A program made the position numbers and the translations under genes. 64,000 nucleotides of DNA from Thiotrichaceae bacterium. Lineage in GTDB: Bacteria > Pseudomonadota > Gammaproteobacteria > Eutrophobiales > Eutrophobiaceae. Location: positions 108,862 through 172,861 of the forward strand of contig DUBV01000005.1 of NCBI GenBank assembly GCA_012960105.1, given 5' to 3'. Position 1 is the first letter of the stretch, and every line of letters begins with the position of its first letter. Positions 48,613-57,028 of the stretch are shown here, in pieces. The notes beneath the pieces were generated by a model, which was given only the letters and a program-made list of their open reading frames with translations, was not told the origin of the DNA and searched no databases.

Positions 48613-49253
48613 GTGCTGCTGTCGAAAACAATACACCAGAGTGGTTGAAGCAAGTTGAAAAATTAATCAATAAGGCATTGAGCCTTGATGAGGAAACCTT
48701 GTGTTCACTAGGTAAACTTGAAGGAAAAATTATTGCCTTTGAATTCCTGAGTACTGATTTAACCATATTTTTATTTCCTTCTAATGATGGTCTGGTAATT
48801 CATTCTGCTTATGAAAACAAACCTGATGTTTTAATAAAAGGCACACCAGCAAATTTTATAATGATGATGACATCATCAAAGCGCAGCAATGGTAGCCTGC
48901 CAACAGATATGCAAATAATAGGGGATATTGGTCTTGCGCAGCGATTTCAGGAAGTCATGCAGAATATTGAAATTGATTTAGAAGAACCGCTGTCAAAATG
49001 GGTAGGTGATACTATGGCCTATCAAATCGGTAAGTTTGTTCGCGGTAGTCATCGTTTTGCAACAAATGCGGGTAAAACTTTAGCGATAGACATCAGTGAA
49101 TATTTACGTTTTGAAATTAATATGTTGCCGGATGATTTGTTAGTCGAAGAATTTAGTAAAGATGTTGACCTGATTCGAGAAGATGTTGATCGTTTTGAAG
49201 CACGACTTAACAAGCTTGAATCAAACACAAAAATAAAAATCAAGGACGTTTAA
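48609..49253 (+). CDS. ubiJ: Ubiquinone biosynthesis accessory factor UbiJ
   Basis: 214 residues. N-terminal SCP2 sterol-carrier-like domain (ALSLDEETLCSLGKLEGKIIAFEFLST, KPDVLIKGTPANFIMM), then a C-terminal helical part (EEFSKDVDLIREDVDRFEARLNKLE) that is a coiled coil. UbiJ binds lipid intermediates in the Ubi complex together with UbiK. Location between ubiE and ubiB confirms the call. Confidence 0.92.
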   Translation: MSAAVENNTPEWLKQVEKLINKALSLDEETLCSLGKLEGKIIAFEFLSTDLTIFLFPSNDGLVIHSAYENKPDVLIKGTPANFIMMMTSSKRSNGSLPTDMQIIGDIGLAQRFQEVMQNIEIDLEEPLSKWVGDTMAYQIGKFVRGSHRFATNAGKTLAIDISEYLRFEINMLPDDLLVEEFSKDVDLIREDVDRFEARLNKLESNTKIKIKDV

Positions 49254-49256
49254 TCG

Positions 49257-50918
49257 ATGAGACAATTTCTTCGTTTATTAACCATACAAAGAACATTCAT
49301 TAAATATGGTCTTGATGAGTTTATTTTTGCAACTCATCTTTTTAGACCATTCCGTTTTGTTTTTTATCTGTTGCCGTGGAACTGGTTTGGTAGCAAGGTC
49401 AAAGGTTCAAGAGCCGTAAGGTTACGTTTGATGTTAGAAGAACTGGGGCCTATTTATGTCAAATTAGGTCAAATACTTTCTACGCGTCGTGATCTTGTTC
49501 CTGAAGATATCGTTAATGAATTTTCAAAATTACAGGATGATGTTGCGCCTTTCCCGGGAAGTATTGCGCGGAAAATTATTGAAGATGCATACGAATGTGA
49601 ACTGGATGAAGTCTTTCTAGAATTTAATGAAACCCCACTCGCTTCAGCTTCAGTAGCACAAGTTCATCGCGCCACGCTTAAAGATGGCAGTGACTATATT
49701 ATTAAAGTCCTGCGTCCCGATATTGAAATATTAATTAGACAAGATTTAAGCTTATTACAATTCCTTGCTGAGAAAGCAGAGAAGTATTATCCCAAAGGCA
49801 AGGCCTTACGTTTTACAGGAGTCGTTGAAGAGTTTGAAAAAACCTTGATGAATGAACTGGATTTTCAACGAGAAGCCGCTAATGCTTCGCAGTTACGTCG
49901 CAACTTTAAAGACGAAGATCGTTACTACGTTCCAGAAATTAACTGGAAGCTAACGCGTCGAAATGTATTGGCCATGGAACGCGTATCCGGTATATCCGTA
50001 CGTGATCTTGATGCCTTGAAAGACGGTGGTATCGATCTAAAGTGGTTAGCAGAATATGGTGTTGAAGTATTTTTTACTCAAGTTTTCCGAGATAATTTTT
50101 TCCATGCGGATATGCACCCTGGAAATATTTTTGTTGGAGCAGGTGTCGGAGATAACCCAGTAACAGTAAAAGTAATCGACTTCGGTATCATGTGTTCATT
50201 AACTGAATTTGATCAACATTATCTTGCCGATAACTTTATAGCATTTCTAAATCGCGATTATCATCGAGTCGCAGCATTACATATAGAGTCTGGTTGGGTA
50301 CCTAAAGGAACACGATTGGATGAACTTGAATCATCTATCCGTACTGTATGTGAGCCCTTGCTAGACAGACCCATACATGAAATATCTTTCGGTGAATTAC
50401 TACAACGTTTATTCCAGATTGCTCGAAGTTTCAATATGGAAATCATGCCGCAACTCATTATGTTGCAAAAAACTATTATTAATATAGAAGGCATCGGTCG
50501 TTATCTTTACCCGGAACTGGATCTCTGGGAAACAGCACGACCACAATTGGAACGTTGGATGGGTGAACGTATTGGTGTCCGTGGTTTGTTAAAAGGCGCA
50601 AAAATTAATGTTCCAAAATTATTAGAACGTATGCCAGATTTACCAAACAAAGCGTTGGACGTCTTGGATATGTTGCGTGATGGTAAAATGGAAATGGAAA
50701 ATAAATCCGAAGAGATACATCATCTACGTCAAGAGATGAAAGCCTATAATCAACGTACTGTTCTTGCTTTAGTTGGTTCAGGTTTCCTAATGTCGGCATC
50801 GATTATTTATGCATTAGATCATACGACACATGGGGTATTCTTTTCTGTACCGATTGTTTCGTGGTTGTTGGGATTTTCTGGAATGTTGATGTTGTATATT
50901 TCTTGGCAAGAGAAATAG
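49257..50918 (+). CDS. ubiB: Ubiquinone biosynthesis regulatory protein kinase-like UbiB
   Basis: 553 residues. Atypical ADCK/ABC1 kinase: YVKLGQILSTRRDLVP (KxGQ motif), ASASVAQVH alanine-rich nucleotide loop, FFHADMHPGNIF catalytic loop, and VIDFGIM metal-binding Asp. Two C-terminal membrane segments (VLALVGSGFLMSASIIYAL, VSWLLGFSGMLMLYISW). It is an ATPase needed for aerobic ubiquinone synthesis and lipid extraction. Three nucleotides after ubiJ; last gene of the operon. Confidence 0.95.
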   Translation: MRQFLRLLTIQRTFIKYGLDEFIFATHLFRPFRFVFYLLPWNWFGSKVKGSRAVRLRLMLEELGPIYVKLGQILSTRRDLVPEDIVNEFSKLQDDVAPFPGSIARKIIEDAYECELDEVFLEFNETPLASASVAQVHRATLKDGSDYIIKVLRPDIEILIRQDLSLLQFLAEKAEKYYPKGKALRFTGVVEEFEKTLMNELDFQREAANASQLRRNFKDEDRYYVPEINWKLTRRNVLAMERVSGISVRDLDALKDGGIDLKWLAEYGVEVFFTQVFRDNFFHADMHPGNIFVGAGVGDNPVTVKVIDFGIMCSLTEFDQHYLADNFIAFLNRDYHRVAALHIESGWVPKGTRLDELESSIRTVCEPLLDRPIHEISFGELLQRLFQIARSFNMEIMPQLIMLQKTIINIEGIGRYLYPELDLWETARPQLERWMGERIGVRGLLKGAKINVPKLLERMPDLPNKALDVLDMLRDGKMEMENKSEEIHHLRQEMKAYNQRTVLALVGSGFLMSASIIYALDHTTHGVFFSVPIVSWLLGFSGMLMLYISWQEK

Positions 50919-50959
50919 TCGTTTAAATCTAATTTCTATTTCACATCGGTTTGGCTTTT

Positions 50960-51150
50960 ATGCGAGTCACTTTTCTTTGCGTGGCCAAAGAAAACTAACG
51001 AAAAGAAAGGCCGCCCCGAATGTCTTGCCCTAGCGGGTACCCGAGTCGTTGTGTTATTTCAACGGCACGCGCATACGGACTCCTGTCCTAATGCGCTCTC
51101 GCTACATCCCTGTAGCTCAACCGATGAAATAACACAACGACTCGGCAAGC
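50960..51150. repeat. Highly structured extragenic element with three nested hairpins
   Basis: A hairpin TTTTCTTTG/CAAAGAAAA (50971-50979 with 50986-50994) is followed by a 20-bp perfect stem, CGAGTCGTTGTGTTATTTCA (51042-51061) with its complement at 51125-51144. Inside lie GCGCAT/ATGCGC (about 51070-51096) and GCTACA-TCCC-TGTAGC (51101-51116). The GTGGCCAAAGAAAA segment is, from memory, part of a family spread through gammaproteobacterial genomes. Noncoding; placed after ubiB in a 324-bp gap. Confidence 0.8.
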
Positions 51151-51242
51151 CATAAGGGGATTAAAGCTCTGAGCATATCGCTACTATAAACTGAGTATGC
51201 TAATCTTTAACTTCAACTCGAGGTAAGGGAAAGGAAATTATT

Positions 51243-51545
51243 ATGCGATGGGACTTAATATTTTTACTTTTCGTGCCAGCACTTGCTTTTGCGGAATCTC
51301 ACACCTATCGATGTAACCTAAAGTCCTACAACGACTGCTTGGAGTTTACCATAAGCGACCCAAGGCTCATGAAGCCAGTGATCATTGGTGCAAATGGTAG
51401 TAATCCGCTAAAGAAAATTGCGACGCTAGTTACACCAGACCGCGAAATCTTGATCCTTTTGGTCGAAGAACTTGGTGCGGGAGGCGCTCATCTTAATAAC
51501 CTAATTGAGGAAAAAGATGGGTTTCGTGCCGTTCACCTCCGATAG
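51243..51545 (+). CDS. Hypothetical small secreted protein
   Basis: Not recognised. 100 residues: signal peptide MRWDLIFLLFVPALAFA, then a mature part of about 83 residues with two cysteines (RCNLKSYNDCLEF) that could form a disulfide and a beta-rich middle (KKIATLVTPDREILILLVEEL). GGAAAT precedes the ATG. No neighbour relation; the 198-bp stretch after it up to 51743 has no gene. Confidence 0.6.
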   Translation: MRWDLIFLLFVPALAFAESHTYRCNLKSYNDCLEFTISDPRLMKPVIIGANGSNPLKKIATLVTPDREILILLVEELGAGGAHLNNLIEEKDGFRAVHLR

Positions 51546-51743
51546 TCTAACCCTGATCCAAAGGCAGGATTCTATGGAAGGTGTGATCCTTCATAAGCCG
51601 ATAGAATTTGCTAAAAATTCACATAACAAGTTGCTCGAGCATCGTTCCGGCGCAAAAAGAAGTGACGCGCTATCAAGCGAAATAAAGATTATAAATAATT
51701 AAATAAAATATAATTAAATATCAAGCTTAAAGGGGGAAGAATA

Positions 51744-52970
51744 ATGTCCGCACCCGAACTCTCAACTAAAACTCAAGTTTGTATTATCGGTGCTGGTCCC
51801 GCTGGTGTTATTGCGGCTTATCTTTTTTCCCTTCGAGGTGTTCCTGTTGTCTTACTAGAAGGTGAGAATAATTTTGATCGGGAGTTTCGTGGAGATACGT
51901 TTCATGCTTCTTCTTTAGAGGTGCTGGATCAACTTGGTTTTGCGGATGATGTAGTGAAATTATGCAATAGTAAGGTTGGTCAGTTAAATTTCAAAACTTC
52001 TGAATATTCGATTCAAGTTGCAGATTTTGCTGGTATGAAAAGTAAATTTCCCTTTGTTGGTATTATTCCGCAAGTAAAGTTTTTGAATTATATGGTTAGA
52101 AAGGCAGGTGCATTACCCGATTTTAATATCATCATGAGAGCCAAAGTTAAAGAGCTTAAGCAGGTTAATGGAAAGAATTCTGGTGTTAAGTATAAAAAAG
52201 ATGGTGAAGAGTTTGAGGTAGATAGTTTGTTAACCATTGGTGCTGATGGGCGTGGTTCTACGGCGCGGCGTTTGGCAAATATTAAGCTGGGTAAGACTTC
52301 GCCACCTATGGATGTGCTTTGGTTTCGCGTTGCTATCCCGAAAGATGCAGAATTACAAGAATCAGTCGATATCCGAGTTGGTTCAGGTTCTATGGTGGTA
52401 ATGGTGAATCGTGGTGATTATATTCAATGTGGTTACATCATTATGAAAGGGTCTTATAAGGAATTAAGAAATGAAGGTATTGAACATTTTCAAAATGAAA
52501 TAATTAGTTTAGCTCCCGAGTTATCTAGTACTATTTTTGGGGTTAGTGACTGGAAGCAGTGTGCAATATTATCTGTGGTTACGGGTAGTGTTGAAAAATG
52601 GTATCAGGAGGGTTTGTTATTAATCGGTGATGCTGCACATATTATGTCGCCGGTTGGTGGTGTTGGGATTAATTATGCTATTCAGGATGCGGTGGCTACG
52701 GTTAATATTCTTGCTGATGCTATTAAAGAAGAACGTTTGAGTACGGATGATTTAGCCAAGGTACAAAGTCGACGTGAGCCTGCGGTTAAGTTTATTCAAG
52801 GCTTTCAATTGTTCGCACAGAAACGAATTATTTCTAGCGCACTTAAATCAGATAAACCCTTTAGCCCACCATTGCCATTAAGAATTGTTTCTAAAATTTC
52901 TTTTATGAGAAAGCGTATCGCGAAATTTTTGGCTTATGGGAAATGTCCTGAAAGAGTAGAAGGTTTATAA
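51744..52970 (+). CDS. FAD-dependent monooxygenase/oxidoreductase (PHBH fold)
   Basis: 408 residues. GAGPAG dinucleotide-binding motif (16-21) with FAD, GADGRGS (DG motif) in the middle, and GDAAHIMSPVGGVGINYAIQDA, the second FAD motif typical of aromatic hydroxylases. Substrate unknown; members include UbiH-like, phenol, tetracycline and geranylgeranyl enzymes. No ubi gene neighbour directly, although ubiB is 0.8 kb upstream, so a quinone role cannot be claimed. GGGGGAAG before the ATG is a strong ribosome-binding site. Confidence 0.88.
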   Translation: MSAPELSTKTQVCIIGAGPAGVIAAYLFSLRGVPVVLLEGENNFDREFRGDTFHASSLEVLDQLGFADDVVKLCNSKVGQLNFKTSEYSIQVADFAGMKSKFPFVGIIPQVKFLNYMVRKAGALPDFNIIMRAKVKELKQVNGKNSGVKYKKDGEEFEVDSLLTIGADGRGSTARRLANIKLGKTSPPMDVLWFRVAIPKDAELQESVDIRVGSGSMVVMVNRGDYIQCGYIIMKGSYKELRNEGIEHFQNEIISLAPELSSTIFGVSDWKQCAILSVVTGSVEKWYQEGLLLIGDAAHIMSPVGGVGINYAIQDAVATVNILADAIKEERLSTDDLAKVQSRREPAVKFIQGFQLFAQKRIISSALKSDKPFSPPLPLRIVSKISFMRKRIAKFLAYGKCPERVEGL

Positions 52971-52988
52971 GTCAATTATATTATTTAC

Positions 52989-53531
52989 TTATCTAACTAA
53001 TCCTTTTTCTACTTCATCTCTTTTTTCTTTGCCTTCAAGAGATTCTATTAAAGTTAAGGCAAAGTCCATTGCTGTACCGGGCCCACGTGATGTAATGACT
53101 TTGCCATCTGTGACTACAGCATCATTACTAATTTCTGTATTCTTTGCTTCATCAAGAAAGCCGGGATAGCTGGTTGCTTTTTTATTATCGAGTATGCCGG
53201 CATTAGCTAGTACTTTAGGTGCGGCGCATATTGCAGCAGTAAATTTTCCGCTGTTTTTCATTTTGATTAATATGTGTTTAATGCGTTGATCATTGCCAAG
53301 ATGATCTGCGCCGGGCAAACCGCCGGGCAGGATGATCATATCGTAATCATCTTTAAGAGCAGTATCTAAATCAGTATCAGCAATGATAACGACTCCGCGA
53401 CTTGCCGTGATGTTTTGTGAATCAAGTCCAGCAGTAATGACTTCTATTTGCGCACGTCTTAACAGGTCTATAATTGTAACTGCTTCGAGTTCTTCACATC
53501 CCTGCGCTAGCGGTACGAGTACCTTGTGCAT
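52989..53531 (-). CDS. DJ-1/PfpI family protein (YajL/ThiJ type)
   Basis: 180 residues. Conserved Cys102 on the nucleophile elbow (AAICAAPKVL) and Glu16 (GCEELEAVT) match DJ-1/YajL. Proposed roles include oxidative-stress protection and chaperone or deglycase activity, which remains debated. Start ATG at 53531 overlaps the 3' end of yibQ by 38 nt; AGGA lies upstream. Confidence 0.88.
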   Translation of the reverse strand: MHKVLVPLAQGCEELEAVTIIDLLRRAQIEVITAGLDSQNITASRGVVIIADTDLDTALKDDYDMIILPGGLPGADHLGNDQRIKHILIKMKNSGKFTAAICAAPKVLANAGILDNKKATSYPGFLDEAKNTEISNDAVVTDGKVITSRGPGTAMDFALTLIESLEGKEKRDEVEKGLVR

Positions 53532-54296
53532 TTGCTTTTCCTGTCGCTCTATTTTTTAATAATGTTTTTATACCTATAAACTTAACACCGTATTTATTAA
53601 CATCTTGTAACATTTCTATAGTGCTGACATGCGGGTGGCCAATGCCTAATGCGGAGCCGTGGCGTTTTGCATGTTTTACCAATTCCATAAATTGCTTGCG
53701 GATATAGGCACGGTTTTGTTTGTGATCTAGAAAGATATCGCGAGTTAAATAAGGCACGTTACTTTCCTTTGCCAATCTGGCAGCGACGCTTTCTTGGCCG
53801 GTTAAACTATCGATATAAAAAACTGGCCATTGGATTTTAATATTTCCATTAACCATTGCATGTGTCCGGGGTGGCGGGTTAATAAGCTGCCCATGTGATT
53901 GTCCAGACCAATTAAATTGGGTACAGCACGCATATTAATATGCAGGGTTTCTAAAAATTCTTCTCGCGTCATATTTAGTGTTAAAGCACCTGGGCCAAGA
54001 AATTTATTTTTATCCATCGCTTGCATGGGTTGGTGTAATAAAACTTCTTTGCCGTATTGCAGGGCAATACGAGACATTTTATCGGTATGTGGTGCGTGAG
54101 GTAATATTGCGTAGGCGACTGGGCCAGGTAAAGCTAATGCACGTAAATCTTCTTTGGATTTATATCCAAGGTCATCAATAAGAATAGATATAGTTGGTTT
54201 GTATATTGGTTCTGAATAAGCAGGAGTAGAAAATATAACGCTAGCCAACAATAGCAAATAAAAAATAAATATATTTTTAGAATCAGGCATGTGCAT
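53494..54296 (-). pseudogene. yibQ: Divergent polysaccharide deacetylase (YibQ family), split by a frameshift
   Basis: The N-terminal 164 codons give signal peptide (FYLLLLASVIFSTPAYS) and the YibQ catalytic start (ISILIDDLGY, AILPHAPHT, LLHQPM, LDNHMGSLL); the frame then ends soon after QFF. The remainder (YIDSLTGQESVAARLAKESNVPYLTRDIFLDH, ALGIGHPH) continues in another frame from the same point. The break is a run of six A on the plus strand (53817-53822); seven would join QFF to YIDS exactly. Either a one-base deletion, a sequencing error or frameshifting in a homopolymer. Part of the gpmI-envC-ctpA-yibQ operon, so a complete protein is expected. Confidence 0.85.
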
Positions 54297-54306
54297 AGGT
54301 CTTAAC

Positions 54307-55650
54307 TCATCCTACTTTTTTCATATGAATTACTAAGCCTTTTAATACATTTAATGCTTCATAAAGTTGATAGTCAGTTTCAGCAAGTGATGGTTTATTC
54401 TCTTTCTTCTGATCCTGGTTTTTATCTAAATCGGCATCCTCATCGTTAGACACTCCTTCCTCGGTTTCACTTTCTTTATTGCCGTTGCCTAAATGGCCAC
54501 TTAAATCAGCTTCTTTGATTCGCATGGGATTAGTATTTTTTTCCGCATTAACACGAATGTTCTCGATAATGATATCAGGTTCTATACCTAATGCCTGAAT
54601 AGAACGTCCCGATGGCGTGAAATAACGTGCAGTTGTTAATTTCAAGGCGGCATTGTCATTCATAGGTAGAATGGTTTGTACCGAGCCTTTGCCGAAAGTG
54701 CGTTCTCCCATAATAATTGCACGATCATGATCTTGTAATGCACCGGCAACAATTTCAGATGCAGAAGCGGAGCCACCATTAACAAGAACTATAAGCGGTG
54801 CATCTTTTAAAATGTCTGATGGTTTTGCATTAAACTTTAATTTTGAATCCTGAATACGACCTTCGGTATAAACAATCAAACCATTGTCGAGAAATAAATC
54901 TGAAACTCCTACTGCGGCATTAAGAATGCCACCAGGATTATTTCTTAAGTCGAGAATTAAACCACTTAAGCTATTTTTATTTTTTTCTTTAAGTTTATCC
55001 AGAGACCTGCGTAAATCTTCAGCTGTATGCGTCTGAAAACTTGAGATACGGACGTAACCAAAACCGGGCTCCAGTATTTCGCTGATTATGCTTTTTGCCG
55101 TAATAATCGCGCGGGTAAGTGTGATCTCTAACGGGGCTTCTTCGCCTTCTCTAAGAATAGTCAGGATTATATCTGTTCCCGGTTTGCCGCGCATGAGATC
55201 AACAGCTTCATTAAGTGACATACCTTTTACAGTTTTGCTATCTAGACGAATGATTAAATCTCCGGCTTCGATTCCAGATTCTTCTGCTGGTGTGCCATCA
55301 ATAGGTGAGATTACTTTTATGAAACCATCTTCCATACCGACTTCGATACCAAGCCCACCAAACTCTCCCGATGTACCTTCTTGCAAATCTTTATAAGATT
55401 CCCTATCAAGATAAGTTGAATGAGGGTCGAGTCCTTGCAACATTCCCCGAATAGCATCTTCTAATAGTTGTCTATCATCAACGCTTTCAACATAGTCATG
55501 TTTAATCTTTGCGAATACTTCAGTGAAGGTACGTATTTCTTCAAGGGGTAGAGACTGCAAGTCAGTATTTTCTTCGGTGTTTGCTGTAACAACTGAAACC
55601 GAGAAAATCGATAGCAAGAAAGTGATTATCAAACCTTTTATTTTATACAT
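54307..55650 (-). CDS. ctpA: Carboxy-terminal processing protease, S41 family
   Basis: 447 residues. Signal peptide to about residue 23, N-terminal helical part, PDZ domain at about 95-180 (GGLGIEVGMEDGFIKVISPIDGTPAEESGIEAGDLI), then the S41 protease with catalytic Ser in NGGSASASEIVAGAL and Lys in TFGKGSVQT. The C-terminal tail (NANPMRIKEADLSGHL, acidic KESETEEGVSNDED) is variable. Periplasmic protease that trims cell-wall hydrolases or lipoproteins. 10 nt from yibQ in an operon with envC and gpmI. Confidence 0.94.
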   Translation of the reverse strand: MYKIKGLIITFLLSIFSVSVVTANTEENTDLQSLPLEEIRTFTEVFAKIKHDYVESVDDRQLLEDAIRGMLQGLDPHSTYLDRESYKDLQEGTSGEFGGLGIEVGMEDGFIKVISPIDGTPAEESGIEAGDLIIRLDSKTVKGMSLNEAVDLMRGKPGTDIILTILREGEEAPLEITLTRAIITAKSIISEILEPGFGYVRISSFQTHTAEDLRRSLDKLKEKNKNSLSGLILDLRNNPGGILNAAVGVSDLFLDNGLIVYTEGRIQDSKLKFNAKPSDILKDAPLIVLVNGGSASASEIVAGALQDHDRAIIMGERTFGKGSVQTILPMNDNAALKLTTARYFTPSGRSIQALGIEPDIIIENIRVNAEKNTNPMRIKEADLSGHLGNGNKESETEEGVSNDEDADLDKNQDQKKENKPSLAETDYQLYEALNVLKGLVIHMKKVG

Positions 55651-55784
55651 CCTCTACTCCATTCAATCGGATATTTATCTTTATATTTATAAAGTAACTC
55701 TATGACTCTATTTACATTTTGTCTAAGCATACTCGTGCCTTACTACACCTGACAAGTTATTTGGTCTATGACACGTTTAAATAA

Positions 55785-55858
55785 TAGTGATAGTGGGACG
55801 CATACACGGATGTATGCGGTAGAGTCGCGTTGGCAACGAAGACCGAACCGTCACCAAT
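55785..55858. repeat. Extragenic hairpin repeat between ctpA and envC
   Basis: GCATACA-CGGA-TGTATGC (55800-55817) followed by GGTAGAG and a CGTT-GGC-AACG hairpin. The tetraloop stem ACA-N-GGATGTA also occurs at 29608-29618 and, on the minus strand, at 51103-51114. Lies inside the operon gap without breaking a gene. Confidence 0.7.
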
Positions 55859-55860
55859 GT

Positions 55861-57021
55861 CTATTTCTTGCACCATCGTGATGGGTTTAGCGGTTCAGCC
55901 CCTTTTCTGATTTCAAAATAAAGTGCGGTATCACTTTGTCCACCACTATCGCCAACAGTTGCAATTTTTTCGCCTGCGAGTACCCAATCACCGGTGTTTT
56001 TGATTAAGTTCTGATTGTGACCGTAGAGACTCATATAACCATCGCCATGATCAATAATGATTAATAGCCCCATATTGCGAAACCAGTCTGCAAATACAAT
56101 CTTGCCAGTACTAATCGATTTTACACTGGTACCGGTTTCACCATCGATGAGTACGCCTTGCCATTTCAAGTTACCGCCTTTTTTGCTGGCACCAAATCTT
56201 TTTAATAGCTTTCCCTTTGTTGGCCAGTTTAATTTTCCTTTTAGTGTATTGAAGGGCGGCATGTCTTCGAACATTTCAACGGTAACGTCTTGTTCTAGAC
56301 CCTGAAAAAGTTTTCCAAGTTCGCGTTCATTTTCTTGAAGGGTAAGTAGTTCGACGCCTTGCTCTTTTATATCTTTATGTAAGCGTACAATGATGTCGCG
56401 TCTAGTTGCACGGTATTGGTGAAAATCCTGAAGTTTGGTTTCATTTTTTGCTTTTAGTATTTCAAGTTTCGTTGTTTGATCAACAATCGAAGATTGTATT
56501 TGATCAATGTTAGCTAATGTTTGTTGCGTCTGTCCGATACGTTCTGAACGTGCTTTATTATGGTAATCATAATAAGCAAGTGCGCGACCGACCAATGCAG
56601 GATCTTCCTGATTGAGTAATAGTTTTATATAGTCGTTACGACCCATACGATAAGCTGAACGAATCTGATGAGTTAATTTTTCTTTTTCCTGTTCGAGTAC
56701 GGCCTTATGTTCTGCTTGTTCAAACTTTAATTCTTCTAACGCAGCATTTTTCTTTGATATGTTTAATTCGAAGTCATGCAGGCGGGTTAATGTTTGCGCA
56801 GTTGAAATTTCATTCTCGCGCAATTCTTTTTGTAACTTTTCAGCTTCATCACGCGCACCTTTAATTCGGGTTTCAACATCTTTTATGCGGTTGCGGAGAT
56901 CTTTTAGTTCGGAAGCTTTTTCTGATTTGGCTTCATCATCAGCTATCGCATAAGAGATAAAAGAGAAGGAAAGTAAAAGGTAACAACTGAGGTGTGCAAT
57001 TATTTTAGAAAATTGAAACAT
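55861..57021 (-). CDS. envC: Murein hydrolase activator EnvC
   Basis: 386 residues. Signal peptide to about 27, a long coiled coil at about 35-240 (KDLRNRIKDVETRIKGARDEAEKLQKELRE and onward), then a LytM (M23) domain. The zinc-site residues are degenerate: GVLIDGE instead of HxGxD and ALYFEIR instead of HLHFEIR, as in EnvC, which activates amidases AmiA/AmiB but is not itself a hydrolase. Second gene of the gpmI-envC-ctpA unit; separates septal peptidoglycan at division. Confidence 0.93.
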   Translation of the reverse strand: MFQFSKIIAHLSCYLLLSFSFISYAIADDEAKSEKASELKDLRNRIKDVETRIKGARDEAEKLQKELRENEISTAQTLTRLHDFELNISKKNAALEELKFEQAEHKAVLEQEKEKLTHQIRSAYRMGRNDYIKLLLNQEDPALVGRALAYYDYHNKARSERIGQTQQTLANIDQIQSSIVDQTTKLEILKAKNETKLQDFHQYRATRRDIIVRLHKDIKEQGVELLTLQENERELGKLFQGLEQDVTVEMFEDMPPFNTLKGKLNWPTKGKLLKRFGASKKGGNLKWQGVLIDGETGTSVKSISTGKIVFADWFRNMGLLIIIDHGDGYMSLYGHNQNLIKNTGDWVLAGEKIATVGDSGGQSDTALYFEIRKGAEPLNPSRWCKK

Positions 57022-57028
57022 GGTTGAA

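Noticed and set aside
51505..51702. 65-codon frame overlapping the orphan secreted gene
   Set aside because: Out of frame with the signal-peptide gene, no RBS and no recognisable feature.
55861..57021. EnvC as an active M23 endopeptidase
   Set aside because: The zinc ligands are missing (GVLIDGE, ALYFEIR); this is normal for EnvC, an activator, so it is not a novelty.
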